45,830 nucleotides of DNA from a virus, in the IMG/VR virus record IMGVR_UViG_3300030012_003178, positions 1 to 45,830 of that record, one strand, 5' to 3'. Position 1 is the first letter of the stretch. Each line of letters starts with the position of its first letter. Shown here piece after piece: positions 28,001 to 38,219 of the stretch. The notes beneath the pieces were generated by a model. That model was not told the DNA's origin. It ran no database searches and saw nothing but the letters and a program-made list of their open reading frames with translations. Both the position numbers and the translations under genes were made by a program.

Positions 28001-31000
28001 AGCAGCATTACTTGTACTAATCGCAACTTTAATTTTACTGTTAGTGATTTTAATAGGAAAAACTTCTGCAGGAAGTATATCAGTGCTACCTATTCCTGGA
28101 ACAGAAGTTGTAACAATACCAATCGAAGTATTACCAACTCCAGAGTAAATTAATCTTTCTCCAGTATGGAATTCATGATCAATAATGTCAATATCTTGCT
28201 TATTGGTTGTATTAATATCAGTTGCAGGGTTAAATGATTTAATGAATAATGGATTACCATCTGATAATAAAGTAAATGTAGTCAATCCAACAATATTACC
28301 ACCAGTGGTTGTTGATATTCCTGTAAATTGAGGACTCAAGTCATCAATCATTAAAACTTTATTAGTTACAGATTCGTTGTAATCTGTAATTGTTGCATCT
28401 TCAAATGTTATAATTTTTGAAAGATTTTTTACATCAGTATCTTCTGTTGCAAAGTCAAATTGACTGATTCTATGAACTGATGCTTCGTTATCTACATTTA
28501 ATGATAACTTAACTGTTGTCTCTACAGTTGTTATACCCACAGAATCTTCATTCAATAATTGATAATCAGAGAAATTCTTATATCCAGATACATGTGCTAA
28601 ACTATCAATTGGTTCTTTCCATGAATGGTAAGGAACTTCACCTTTTACAGAATATGAAAATCTTTGATAATAATCATTATCATGTAGTCTTTGTGTATTT
28701 ACATTTAATTTACCCTTGTCGTTCGACCAATCAATATTTTTATTAACAACAGCAGATACTTCTAAATCAAAATTAAAATCAAATATTTTTTCTATGGTTG
28801 CTTTAAAACCATTAACAGAACCTGAAATTTGATTTTCTATTTCAAAATCACCTGTAACATTTTCTAATTTTAATAATAATGCCCCATCATCCCAACCTTG
28901 TTTAATTACAGTACCGCTGGCATTTCCTTGAGTTATTGTTTCTCCTTCTAAAAATTTAACTTTTTTAAATATTGGTTCAAATGAAGCAAGATCGCTTGTT
29001 TTTATTACTCTACCAAAAGCATTGTTCCCATCATAAGTTCCACCAGTTGTTCCAAGTCCAACTATCGGATAACTAATAGATTCCTCTCCACCATCGGTAT
29101 CTATACCTTCACTGTCTAATGGAATAGTAAAGGTTTTTAAATTATAATCAGAAGAATTATATCCAGCACCATCAGTGAATGTATTAATATCTTCAAGTAT
29201 TTTTACATTTTCTACAAATATTTCATCACCTAACTCAAATGGGAAACTTCCAGTCGGGAATCCATTTACTGGTGCTCTTAAAAACAAAGTATTTCTTTGC
29301 TCACTGGCATTAAGATTAAATTCAGATTTTGCATTAATAACACCAACACCATTTGAATTAACTGTAGGAATTACTTTTAAATTATCTCCAAATCCACTAC
29401 CATTAGTTACAATATCTACCTTTGAAACTGATCCACCAACTAAAGTCGCCTTAAATGTCATATCAGGCTGTCCTACTGCAGATATTATAGGAGGAGTAGT
29501 ATAATTTTGTCCTCCAGTTTTTATACCCACGCTTTCTAACGTAAATGCATTTTTTAATTTTAAAATTACATGAGAATCTGCTCTAGGTGCTAAAGTTTTA
29601 TTATTACTAAGTTCTAATCCTTGATCTAAAATATTAACAGCACGAATTTTACCAATATCTTCCGATTCAACAGATAAAACTGCATCAATACCTGTTGTGC
29701 TTCCTATTGAAGAAATAAATGGAAGATCAGATAAATTATTTCCTGGATTAATTATTTCAATAGAATTAATTCCACCTTGTATATTAGTTGAATTTGAACT
29801 ATAAAATGCAGTACTAAAACCAGTGGAATCATAAAAAGTAGTTTCTGCAGTTCCAGCAATTGAGAAAGATATAGTTGTGCTACCGACTCCAGTTACTCTA
29901 TGTTCTCTGTTAAACTTACTTTCTACAAATGTTACTTTAGGTTCAATATCAGTTTCTGTATAAACAGAAGATGGGAACGTAGTTGTGTATTTAGTGTCAA
30001 GACCTTCAATCCTATAATATAAAATATTTGATAAATCTTCTGTATTATTAATTGTTACTTTACTATTTGATTGACCAAAACTTCCAGAGGTAGTAATACC
30101 GACTGAATTAAATCTAGATTTAAATTTATTATCAGTATAAAAATTCAAAGTATATCCAGATAAACTTGAATCAGAAACATTAAATTCTATTTTATTTCCT
30201 TTAATAATTTCAAGTGGTGGATTAATTTTAGATAATTCATGAGTTCCTGCACCATTATCAGTAAATTTTATATTCTGATATGGGAATGCTTTTTTAGATG
30301 AATAAAAACTATCTGCTAATCTAATAGTGTTATCATCTATTCTGATAACATGATAAACACTGTTATTAACTAATGGATCTATTAAATCTGTAGGATCTGA
30401 TCCTAAGTAAATTACAGCATCTCCAGTTTTAAAATCATGATTTGCAATTGTGATAGTAGACACTGTATCCCCTACACCAACTGCTGCTGGACTAAATGTA
30501 ACTGGATTAACAATTAATTTATTCACAGCAGAATTATATTTTAGTATAAATTCTTGAGTTTGGTTTGGTGATATATTTAATTTTAAATTATCACCTGCAA
30601 CTAATAAATGTTGGTCATCTGAAATAAGAGTAACAGCAGTTTTTATTGCTTTTCCTGTAACGTCACCTGACAATCTTTCAATTTTATGATTACTTCCAGT
30701 TGTTTGATCATTAAAAAATATCAAATCACTACCCTGTTTCAATCCAATAAAATTATTATTAAATTTTACACATATTAAAGGTTCAACAGTGGACAGATCA
30801 AATAAACTTGAAAAACCTGCATCTAAACTTGCTTTTATAACACCCTCGTCAAAAGATGTTAATTTTAACTTATCTCCAGTTTTAAATTTATGATTTGGGA
30901 GAAAAATAGAATTAGGAATTGATGAGTCTATTATAGCAGTACTAGATCCAGTTCCAACTGTAAAACCTGTAACTATGTTATTTGATGTGCTACCTATACC

Positions 31001-34000
31001 AACAGATCTATTGTAAGCGATACCTTCAAGAGTTATAAAAGATGCATCAAAAAATTCTACTGCTTTTGGTTCTATATTTTTATTTTCTAACTTTTTAACA
31101 ACATCAAAAGTAAACTGTTGAGGTAATAAATTAACTTCAGAACTTGCATTATGTGCAGATTCTATATTATTACGTTTTCTAACAACATTATATCGATTAT
31201 TTAAACGATCAATTGTAGTTATCAACATCTCTTCATCTTCTATTTTAATGATATCATTTGAATTGAACACCTTAGAAGATGTTGGTTCTTCTAAGTTTAT
31301 GAATGTATTAATTCCAGTTGTATTAGTATTACCAATAGAAACTGCTAATTCTGATTTAGTTGTAAGAACACCAACAGTTCTAAATCCTTCTATATTCTTA
31401 TAAACAGATGATGATATTCCAGTTATTTCAACAAGATCAGAATCTTTGAAATTATGTGGAATAGTTGTAAACCCTGTAACTTTTTTACCTTTAATTGCAA
31501 ACCTTACAGTGCTCTCAGTTACCTCACTTGTGCCAACAGAAACTACTGTCTTTCCTAAAACATCTTTGATTTTAGCACTAGCAAAATTAGATCCAAAATT
31601 AATTAACTCATTAGTTCTATAGTTTTCACCAGACTGTAAAACATTAATAGTTGTTATACCAGATTTAGAAATAGAATCAATTTTTACTATGACCTTTGAA
31701 TTAATCGGAGTTTCTAAAAATGGGTATGTTTTGAATTCTTCTTTTACTCCTAATGGTGTTACGTTTCTTTTATATAATCCACTATTTAAAGTCAAGTCAT
31801 TTTGAATATTAAAAATATCATAATTATATGAATCAGTAGCATCCTTATGTTTAAGTGTTATATATGGAAAAATTGGAGTTTTGGTAGAACTATCAACAGT
31901 AGAAAAATATGCATAAGTTCCATCTGGAAAATCTGAATTAACAATAAATCTACCATTATATTCATCCAAATCTCCTCTACCAGTATAAACGTAATCATCA
32001 ATAAGATCTCCCTGAGAAAATCCTGAAGGTCTTAAATTAGTGCTTATTCCAGGATTAATAAGTTCATAACTAGATTTTATTCGTTTTAATCCTCCTGACC
32101 CAGATTCATCTGGAATTGCTTTAGCGTTACCTATAGATCCATAAATTGGATTTCCGTCATATGCCCATCCTAAAATAGGAGAATGTGAGGATCCAACATC
32201 TCCTGGTTCTAATTCTTGCTCATTTCCATCTAAGTTATCAAGTAATTTTTTTCTAAGTTCTTTTGGTGGATAAAAGGAACAAATTTTATTGCCCTTATCT
32301 CTAGTTTCAGATTTAATTTGAACAGTGTCACCATACAGATCTTTGTTACTACCTGTTAAGTAATGATTGAATCTCTCAACGTCATTAAGTTTCCATTCAT
32401 GTAATTCTGATCCAAGAATACAACCAGATCCAAATGGAACTGCAGTAATTGTAGTTTTTCCAGATTCTTGAGAGTATCCCTTTCCTCTGTTTAAAATTTC
32501 AATAGAAGTTATTTTTCCATTAGAAACAATCGCTCTTAATTTAGCAAATTTTCCAGAACCACCAACTATAATTTCAGGTGCTGTTGAATAGTTTTCACCA
32601 CCATCAATTATAATAACTTCAGTTATTTCACCATTAGTATCGACAACAGGTTCCAATTCTGAATTTTTGCCAGTTTCTATTGTTATCGATGGTTTTCTTA
32701 CATAATTAACTATATCAGTTACACCATATCCAACACCACCAGATTCTATGAAAATATTAGAAATTTTTCCTTTTACCACTGGATCTGCAGTTGCAGTATA
32801 ATAAGATGGAAAAATAGTTGATCCCAATCCAACTGGACCGCTAATATTAACAGATATGTCAGGGTAATTAAAAGTATGACTACCAGATCCTGAATTAGAA
32901 AAATTAATGTAAATTTTATTATTATAATTTGTTAAATTAGAACTTAATTTAAATTTATGATCATTTATTACCGTTAAAATATAATTCGTAGAGTTGGTCA
33001 ATCCACCAATTGCAGTATTTGAAGTTGTATATTTTACTTCATCACCATTTTTAAAATTATGATTTTTAGCATAAATGCAATTATCAACAACACTGACTCC
33101 CACAAATGTTTTGAATAAATCTTCTTGATTTGCTGGTGGATAAACATCACTTGTTACAACTACTTTATTATTTTTAAAATTTCGACCACCATTTACAACA
33201 GAAATTTCAGCAATTCTACGTCTATTTCTTTTTGATGTAAACGTATGCCTATTATTTCCAAAATTTGTAAAATCAATTGTATTAATTCCTGCGATAGCAT
33301 TTTCTTCCGATATATGAAGTTTAAATGCTCTATCATCTCCAGAAACATGAGATATAAAATAATTACCACCGTTTGATAGTAAATTAGTAGAAAATCCAAC
33401 CTGTACCGCTGAAATACCAATAGGTCTTCCATTAGCAGTATAAGTAACTTCTTCTCCATTTAAAAATCTATGATCTTCATCTATAGTAATTTTATTATTT
33501 GTTAAATCAACACCTCTTGTATCATTACATGACACCGAGTGCTTAAATGGTTCCATTCTAACTTTAGTTTGTACATCTCGACCTTGACCACCACTTATTG
33601 TAACTGATGGTGTTCCTATGTAATCAAAACCTTTATTTGTTACAATTATTTCTTTAATTTGACCTTCATCTACATGTGCATTCATCACTGCAGAATTTCC
33701 AGAGGGATCAGAAACTGTAACTGCAGGTGGAGAAACGACGCTATAATTATTTCCGTTATCTAAAACTATAATATCATCAATTTGACCATAAAATACAGAA
33801 TCATTAGATATAGGAGAGTGGTATTCAATTCCATTCAAACTTAATCCTATTGGTCCGCTAATATTTTGATTATTTTGATTATTTTTTGGAGTTTTTAAAA
33901 TTCTTCTAAAATTATTTTGATTTTCTAATTTTGTTACTATGTTACCTATTGGAATTGCTGGTGTAATCTTATGCTGATCGTTTCCAACGGTTCCTTGTAC

Positions 34001-35902
34001 TTGTATAAAATTATTTAAATATAAATTTTGAGCATTTAGTGCTAATTTTATATTATTTGGATCTATAACTTTTACAAAATAAGTTCCAGTTGTTATTCCA
34101 GTAATTGTACTATTAGATGATAAAGATTGATAGTAAATCTTTTCACCATTTAAAAATTCATGTGTTGGTAGGTTTATTTTACTATCTAATATTTTATTTG
34201 ATTCAAATATTTGTGATCTATCTGTAGATTGAAGAGAACTGTCAGAAGGATAACCAGAAAATGCAACATAAGTATTTTTATCGTTATCTATGAAGGTATT
34301 TTGAATATCAGAAAGTAAAAATCCAATTCCAAGACTTGGTGATGCAAATTTTAATCTCTTTTTAATACTAAAAGCACCTGTACTTGATGTAACAGCAGTT
34401 CCAACATAACTAAATTCTGTATCTGACGTTACAGAACTAATTTCTACATCAGACTGTACAATATCTTTTGTTTCTCTATCTAAAATATCAATTCTATCTC
34501 CTACATTTAAAAAATGTTTATTTAAAGTTTGGAGAGTATTAGTTAAAACCGTTGGTTGTATAATTTCTAAGAATGAAACGTTATTATAAAACCAAGTATT
34601 AAATTTTTTGTCATTTGTGTTTACTTTTTCTCCAAGATACTTTAATTTTATATCATCATCTTCTCTAAAAAATTTAGTTTTTTCAAAATTCTTAGAAACA
34701 TTAGATACTGCTCCCATAACACGCATTTTGCATATTTTGGATGTATCATTATTTTCATATCCAAATATAAACACGTTATCAATAATTGAAGTCCCCTCAG
34801 ATAATGAAACATCGGAATTAACACCAAAAAATTGATTATCTGATTTTGTTTGATACGTTACAGGGACATAAGAACCTGATGAATTTAAATATTGAAATCC
34901 ATTTATGGTTGAAAATCCAACTGTAGAATCTACTGTTACAACTGATGTTGTAGATGCAGTTCCAATAACTTGAGTTTTATTATTTACTTTAAAAGTTCCT
35001 TCAATTGAACCTTTAGATAACGAAATTCTATGATATCTTTTATTTCCTAAAAATATTTCTTCAACATTACTAACTGCACCCGAAGCAGTTGGTGAAGTAA
35101 AAGATTCTTGAAAAATTACAGTTTGTTCTAAATTAATTGGATTACCTTCAAGTGCTTCAACCATCAACTGATCTGCTACAATCCACTCTGCATCAGAAGA
35201 TGTTATTGTATCATCAAAAGGTTTTAAAATAGAAACTTTTTTTCCAAATAATACTTGAAATAAAATATCAAGTGCAGTATCTGTTCCTTTTGACGTATAA
35301 AAATCCTTTGCTCTTGATAAAATATTTTCTACCGAGAGACCCGTCATGAAATTTCTCTTTTCAACTCCAGGTAAGTAATTTGCTTTAAACTTTTCGTAAA
35401 ATTTTACTAAGAATATATGACTTAAATTTGAAATATTTGAGTTTGGAGCATGTTCAACTGCTTCTGTTGTGTTAAAAGTTAAAAATTCTGGATTACCGTT
35501 TTTTTCTAATGCACTTATCGCACTAAACCCACGAACACAACCAGTAAATGATGTTTCAGTCTTTCCAGTATATGTAATAATTTCATTATCAATTTTTAAG
35601 AGTCCATAACTATCTGGAAAACCAAGAGTACTGCTTACATTAATAATATCATCAAAAGCAGTAATTTCTTGAATTAAGATAATTGGTGATAATGCCTGAA
35701 AACCAACAATATTAAGGTCAATAAAGTTAGAAATATTTTTGTTATCAGTAATATTCTCTGCAAGGTCGATATTTCCATATTCACGTTCTTGTGAAATATA
35801 ATATTGATTTAAAAATTCTTTAAATAATGGATTATCTTCTTGAATAAAATCTGGAATTTGACTATCCAGAATATGAGAAATTTTTACTTTAGTATCTGAC
35901 AT
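25091..35902 (-). CDS. 7: Giant gp7-like baseplate wedge protein with YHYH domain and GG-x-GY repeats
   Basis: This 3,603-aa protein is more than three times T4 gp7 (1,032 aa). The N-terminus (SHILDSQIPDFIQEDNPLFK, then EFLNQYYISQEREYGNIDL) and AKDFYTSKGTDTALDILFQVLFG (around 195-220, in two runs) are gp7-like. Near 1180-1340 is a YHYH-type domain (FYPPKELRKKLL, then ILGWAYDGNPIYG around 1240). At least twelve repeats of the form NxGxGYxxxPxIxI are scattered, near 717, 760, 1105, 1144, 1425, 2054, 2137, 2170, 2934, 2970, 3027, 3324 and 3407. It follows gp6 by 2 bases and precedes gp8, exactly the T4 gene 7 slot. The core should hold the wedge together, and the extra 2,500 residues probably form external arms. 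Confidence 0.87.
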   Translation of the reverse strand: MSDTKVKISHILDSQIPDFIQEDNPLFKEFLNQYYISQEREYGNIDLAENITDNKNISNFIDLNIVGFQALSPIILIQEITAFDDIINVSSTLGFPDSYGLLKIDNEIITYTGKTETSFTGCVRGFSAISALEKNGNPEFLTFNTTEAVEHAPNSNISNLSHIFLVKFYEKFKANYLPGVEKRNFMTGLSVENILSRAKDFYTSKGTDTALDILFQVLFGKKVSILKPFDDTITSSDAEWIVADQLMVEALEGNPINLEQTVIFQESFTSPTASGAVSNVEEIFLGNKRYHRISLSKGSIEGTFKVNNKTQVIGTASTTSVVTVDSTVGFSTINGFQYLNSSGSYVPVTYQTKSDNQFFGVNSDVSLSEGTSIIDNVFIFGYENNDTSKICKMRVMGAVSNVSKNFEKTKFFREDDDIKLKYLGEKVNTNDKKFNTWFYNNVSFLEIIQPTVLTNTLQTLNKHFLNVGDRIDILDRETKDIVQSDVEISSVTSDTEFSYVGTAVTSSTGAFSIKKRLKFASPSLGIGFLLSDIQNTFIDNDKNTYVAFSGYPSDSSLQSTDRSQIFESNKILDSKINLPTHEFLNGEKIYYQSLSSNSTITGITTGTYFVKVIDPNNIKLALNAQNLYLNNFIQVQGTVGNDQHKITPAIPIGNIVTKLENQNNFRRILKTPKNNQNNQNISGPIGLSLNGIEYHSPISNDSVFYGQIDDIIVLDNGNNYSVVSPPAVTVSDPSGNSAVMNAHVDEGQIKEIIVTNKGFDYIGTPSVTISGGQGRDVQTKVRMEPFKHSVSCNDTRGVDLTNNKITIDEDHRFLNGEEVTYTANGRPIGISAVQVGFSTNLLSNGGNYFISHVSGDDRAFKLHISEENAIAGINTIDFTNFGNNRHTFTSKRNRRRIAEISVVNGGRNFKNNKVVVTSDVYPPANQEDLFKTFVGVSVVDNCIYAKNHNFKNGDEVKYTTSNTAIGGLTNSTNYILTVINDHKFKLSSNLTNYNNKIYINFSNSGSGSHTFNYPDISVNISGPVGLGSTIFPSYYTATADPVVKGKISNIFIESGGVGYGVTDIVNYVRKPSITIETGKNSELEPVVDTNGEITEVIIIDGGENYSTAPEIIVGGSGKFAKLRAIVSNGKITSIEILNRGKGYSQESGKTTITAVPFGSGCILGSELHEWKLNDVERFNHYLTGSNKDLYGDTVQIKSETRDKGNKICSFYPPKELRKKLLDNLDGNEQELEPGDVGSSHSPILGWAYDGNPIYGSIGNAKAIPDESGSGGLKRIKSSYELINPGISTNLRPSGFSQGDLIDDYVYTGRGDLDEYNGRFIVNSDFPDGTYAYFSTVDSSTKTPIFPYITLKHKDATDSYNYDIFNIQNDLTLNSGLYKRNVTPLGVKEEFKTYPFLETPINSKVIVKIDSISKSGITTINVLQSGENYRTNELINFGSNFASAKIKDVLGKTVVSVGTSEVTESTVRFAIKGKKVTGFTTIPHNFKDSDLVEITGISSSVYKNIEGFRTVGVLTTKSELAVSIGNTNTTGINTFINLEEPTSSKVFNSNDIIKIEDEEMLITTIDRLNNRYNVVRKRNNIESAHNASSEVNLLPQQFTFDVVKKLENKNIEPKAVEFFDASFITLEGIAYNRSVGIGSTSNNIVTGFTVGTGSSTAIIDSSIPNSIFLPNHKFKTGDKLKLTSFDEGVIKASLDAGFSSLFDLSTVEPLICVKFNNNFIGLKQGSDLIFFNDQTTGSNHKIERLSGDVTGKAIKTAVTLISDDQHLLVAGDNLKLNISPNQTQEFILKYNSAVNKLIVNPVTFSPAAVGVGDTVSTITIANHDFKTGDAVIYLGSDPTDLIDPLVNNSVYHVIRIDDNTIRLADSFYSSKKAFPYQNIKFTDNGAGTHELSKINPPLEIIKGNKIEFNVSDSSLSGYTLNFYTDNKFKSRFNSVGITTSGSFGQSNSKVTINNTEDLSNILYYRIEGLDTKYTTTFPSSVYTETDIEPKVTFVESKFNREHRVTGVGSTTISFSIAGTAETTFYDSTGFSTAFYSSNSTNIQGGINSIEIINPGNNLSDLPFISSIGSTTGIDAVLSVESEDIGKIRAVNILDQGLELSNNKTLAPRADSHVILKLKNAFTLESVGIKTGGQNYTTPPIISAVGQPDMTFKATLVGGSVSKVDIVTNGSGFGDNLKVIPTVNSNGVGVINAKSEFNLNASEQRNTLFLRAPVNGFPTGSFPFELGDEIFVENVKILEDINTFTDGAGYNSSDYNLKTFTIPLDSEGIDTDGGEESISYPIVGLGTTGGTYDGNNAFGRVIKTSDLASFEPIFKKVKFLEGETITQGNASGTVIKQGWDDGALLLKLENVTGDFEIENQISGSVNGFKATIEKIFDFNFDLEVSAVVNKNIDWSNDKGKLNVNTQRLHDNDYYQRFSYSVKGEVPYHSWKEPIDSLAHVSGYKNFSDYQLLNEDSVGITTVETTVKLSLNVDNEASVHRISQFDFATEDTDVKNLSKIITFEDATITDYNESVTNKVLMIDDLSPQFTGISTTTGGNIVGLTTFTLLSDGNPLFIKSFNPATDINTTNKQDIDIIDHEFHTGERLIYSGVGNTSIGIVTTSVPGIGSTDILPAEVFPIKITNSKIKVAISTSNAAAGIAVTFTNLTGVGITHTLEVHTDVATNRSFITVDNVIQSPLARKILPLTLSSQINASTDTILLHDVSNLSGKDLIKINDEIIKINLVAIGATNSLTVTRGVMGTVPAAHTVGSAVTAISGDYRIEKGLIHFSDAPYGPVGVGTLTTRSSFSGRALYRLNYDNNFVIDDISESFNGIGRTFNLTSYGSTVTGIQGINTSFGAILINNIFQKPFYKDVGSAVRSDYNITGVGQTIVFTGAFDRFGNSVPANNNSTPRGGRIGEFDVGIGSGFQTPYAATANLTVSGIGTISAVGIVTGGGGYLEAPRVSIASTIGSGAAVTASITSGIVTALTITNAGTGYTATDGNLRIIIDSPKPYKNLALSGGTGSGAAIDVVVGTGGSVISFDMTERGIGYTIGDVLTLDQLKYNPGVSTLPFTVTVNSKFQDKFSGWTFGQLIKLDDFSNLFNGFRKTFLFTRTLDTGKEFYSIVAQDGSGITLANNLFIFVNDVLQRPNIDYVFKGGTRLQFLEAPKSGSKCQVYFYTGSDSDFIQVDVEQSVKPGDILQLQKSQTTTGQDPRIIYQLISADTVETQTYSGVGISTDSTIKRPVDWKKQTEDVIIDGAKIHKTRNYLEPQFYPCTNIIQSVAANDTKIYVANTYPAFQKIDDQVSQSRNSIKIVSSNRPTLGIATAIVATDGTISGITISDGGSGYKSAPKVSIQEPPITFPDTTHAMPSSSTLPDGTRHVVVAISSIAPFDADGNGVQTLIGSGVTATATASITSGIITSITVNNAGGGYQASNPPLVIIEPEEADVEEIKNVTFNGDFGQIVGVAVSNTGLNMASKKCIIFDLKPDANIIGDPGKGRSGIQTGDFFVIKDSIVGTGVTSIGATAGTTVAIGTAFIDNVFYAHHHVSIGSSILRVFSNVNSVTGINTSTVDHVTSKGNYSWGSIDVSRTPNSHAFEFFNQQGTVGIDTSAQVSRIVRLRTEYS

Positions 35903-35904
35903 TT

Positions 35905-37809
35905 CTATCTGGTAAACCTTTTACTATTAACGAAACTTGAGGGTGGTGTATAGGACGAACCTGATCTATCTGAACCTGAAGATATCAAATCCTCTAAGAG
36001 AGTCAATCTGCTTCCACTAGTAGTATCTAGCACAATATAAAGGTTCTGTTTTGCAATGATATCATTAGATTCTGGTATTACTTCAACTTCAATTTTATTT
36101 GGAATCGTTGAAGATGAAATATTGATTGCAGACAGAATAATTTCACCTTTTACATAATCAACAGAACCTGCATTATTATTAATAAAGTTGGGTGAACTAT
36201 CAATAAGAGTAAAAAATCTAACAACACCAGTTAATCCATCAGAATTTGGTAAATCTGTTAAAAATACGTCGCCATCAACTCCTTCAATCTTAAATGATGA
36301 TGATCGTATGTTAAACCCTTCCAGATCTGCATGAAATCTATTTGCATAACATAATTCATAGTTTGCAAGTTGTCCAAACGCAGGTTTTAAATCTCTTCTC
36401 ATTTTAAGAACAGTTATATTTGAAGTGATTGCAGTGTCAACTTTGTCAATTGTAGATAATAACTTACTATACTTAAGTCTACCTCCAAAAGAGTTAATGT
36501 CTGATGATTTAGAATATGTTTCAATCGATTTAAAAATACGAGAGGATAAATCTTCTTTGGTTGTGATAAGTCCAGGATCATAAGATACAGTAGTATCATA
36601 TTCAACATATAAAAATTTCAAATCAACAAATTCTTGTTGAATTCCAGCAACTGTATATTGTTTCAATCCTGCTTTAATTGCAGATTTGGCAGTGCTTGAT
36701 AATATCTCTCCAGTCTTAGGTTTAACAGTAATAAAAACTTTTCCGAATTGTGGAGGATCCAATTCCTCACCTCCATATGCACTCACAGAGTCAATATTTG
36801 GATAAACCGATGGAACCAAACTAATATAATCATTTGCAGTTACTGCTCGGTATTGCGACGCATACACCCTCGGAGCAAGGTACTTGACATTATCAACGGG
36901 TTCAATATTATCACCACTCTCAGACGCTTGTGTGACCGTTAGAAGAGATATATTGTTTGTAACTGAAGTGTCGGTTATTGTATCACCATTTCGACTTGGG
37001 TAAGTTAGATTCCCTGCGAAATTAAAGTTAGATGCACCGTTACCATCTGTGCCATTAGTAACAATATAAGAAACTTTAATAGTACTACCATTTGGTGGTT
37101 TTTTACCGAGAACTCCATCACCGAATAGAATTTGATATTTTTCATCTGAAATCTCCTGTATAAGAAATAATCGAGACTCTGAGTTAACTTGAAATATATT
37201 CTCATACGCATTATATATTTCGATTGTTCCAGTTTCACCATCGGTAACCGAAACTCGAATTGTAGTCGTATCTATGTCTGTATTCGGTAAAATATACTTG
37301 TCATCTAATTTTGCTGCATTTACTTTAAATTCTTTTGTAAGGTAATTTCCTTCATATATTTCGATATTTTCAAATACTGCTGTTCCATCACTTCCAGGAG
37401 TTGCTATAATTTTATCTGGTGTTGAAAAAGTAAATGATCCGTTTTCAATATTACCAAGTGCAACAACTCCTGAATTCAATGTAATGAATCTTGCTGGAAT
37501 ATTTGATACATCTACTGTAAAACTTATCTTTGCAACTGCTGCTCTCTTTGATCTTGGAACATATCCGATGTTTCTTGCGAGTGATACAATATTTTCTCTT
37601 ACAGTTGCACTATCAATAAACGCTTCATTGACTGCCATGTTAGTATTATAGGCAGTAATATAGGAATTATACGCTAAATTATCAATTAATACAGAAAAAT
37701 TAGAACCTTCAAAGTCAAAATCAGTAAAATTTGAGTTTGACCTCAAATAATCCTTAATTTGAGTGCGTAAATCTTGAAAATCTAAGTTTGTGAACTGATT
37801 AAATGCCAT
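35905..37809 (-). CDS. 6: Baseplate wedge protein gp6
   Basis: The 634-aa protein is about the length of T4 gp6 (660 aa). The N-terminal region FTNLDFQDLRTQIKDYLRSN, then FEGSNFSVLIDNLAYNSYI and AFIDSATVRENIVSLARNIGY (about 25-95) is diagnostic of the gp6 / J-like wedge family. RLFLIQEISDEKYQILFGDG (around 225) and VYASQYRAVTANDYISLVPS (around 320) are also typical. Gp6 dimers form the continuous ring that joins the six wedges and reorganise during contraction. Its start shares one base with the gp25 stop (TAATG), so translation is coupled. Confidence 0.96.
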   Translation of the reverse strand: MAFNQFTNLDFQDLRTQIKDYLRSNSNFTDFDFEGSNFSVLIDNLAYNSYITAYNTNMAVNEAFIDSATVRENIVSLARNIGYVPRSKRAAVAKISFTVDVSNIPARFITLNSGVVALGNIENGSFTFSTPDKIIATPGSDGTAVFENIEIYEGNYLTKEFKVNAAKLDDKYILPNTDIDTTTIRVSVTDGETGTIEIYNAYENIFQVNSESRLFLIQEISDEKYQILFGDGVLGKKPPNGSTIKVSYIVTNGTDGNGASNFNFAGNLTYPSRNGDTITDTSVTNNISLLTVTQASESGDNIEPVDNVKYLAPRVYASQYRAVTANDYISLVPSVYPNIDSVSAYGGEELDPPQFGKVFITVKPKTGEILSSTAKSAIKAGLKQYTVAGIQQEFVDLKFLYVEYDTTVSYDPGLITTKEDLSSRIFKSIETYSKSSDINSFGGRLKYSKLLSTIDKVDTAITSNITVLKMRRDLKPAFGQLANYELCYANRFHADLEGFNIRSSSFKIEGVDGDVFLTDLPNSDGLTGVVRFFTLIDSSPNFINNNAGSVDYVKGEIILSAINISSSTIPNKIEVEVIPESNDIIAKQNLYIVLDTTSGSRLTLLEDLISSGSDRSGSSYTPPSSFVNSKRFTR

Positions 37810-38219
37810 TATACCCTTGTCGGTTGTAGTAGGAACTCTATATTTTGACTTGGAATCGGTAATCCGATGATATTATAGTCAATTTGAACATTCAAGTCGT
37901 TAGAGTCTTGATTTGCTTCTACATATACACTATTTAATTCAATTCGAGGTTCATAATTTTTTAATAATGTGCTAATTTCTTCTTCTAATACTGCATCAAC
38001 ACCAGAATTTGTGTTTTCAAAGAGTAAATCACCAATTGATGTACCCAATAACTCATTAAAAAACCTCTCATTAATCCGAGTTCGAGTGAGATTAATGACA
38101 GATCTCTTAATTGCGTCTTCATTTCTCAAAATAGTTACATCATTTGTAACTGGATGCCTTTTAAATGACAAACTTATGTCTTTAAATGCACGAGAAACTT
38201 TAGTCGTAAAGGTTGACAT
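37809..38219 (-). CDS. 25: Baseplate wedge protein gp25
   Basis: The 136-aa protein matches T4 gp25 (132 aa) in size. It shows the family pattern: an N-terminal strand region (VSRAFKDISLSFKRHPVTND), IKRSVINLTRTRINERFFNE, the conserved LGTSIGDLLFEN, LLKNYEPRIEL and a final strand (IDYNIIGLPIPSQNIEFLL). Gp25 sits at the junction of wedge, hub and sheath and starts sheath assembly. Its first codons overlap the end of a 56-aa gene by 20 bases, and its stop touches the gp6 start. Confidence 0.95.
   Translation of the reverse strand: MSTFTTKVSRAFKDISLSFKRHPVTNDVTILRNEDAIKRSVINLTRTRINERFFNELLGTSIGDLLFENTNSGVDAVLEEEISTLLKNYEPRIELNSVYVEANQDSNDLNVQIDYNIIGLPIPSQNIEFLLQPTRV

Noticed and set aside
25091-35902. 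Several short open frames on the plus strand opposite the giant structural genes
   Set aside because: They are rich in Leu, Ile and Ser, have no ribosome binding sites, and lie wholly opposite long conserved genes. They are antisense shadows.
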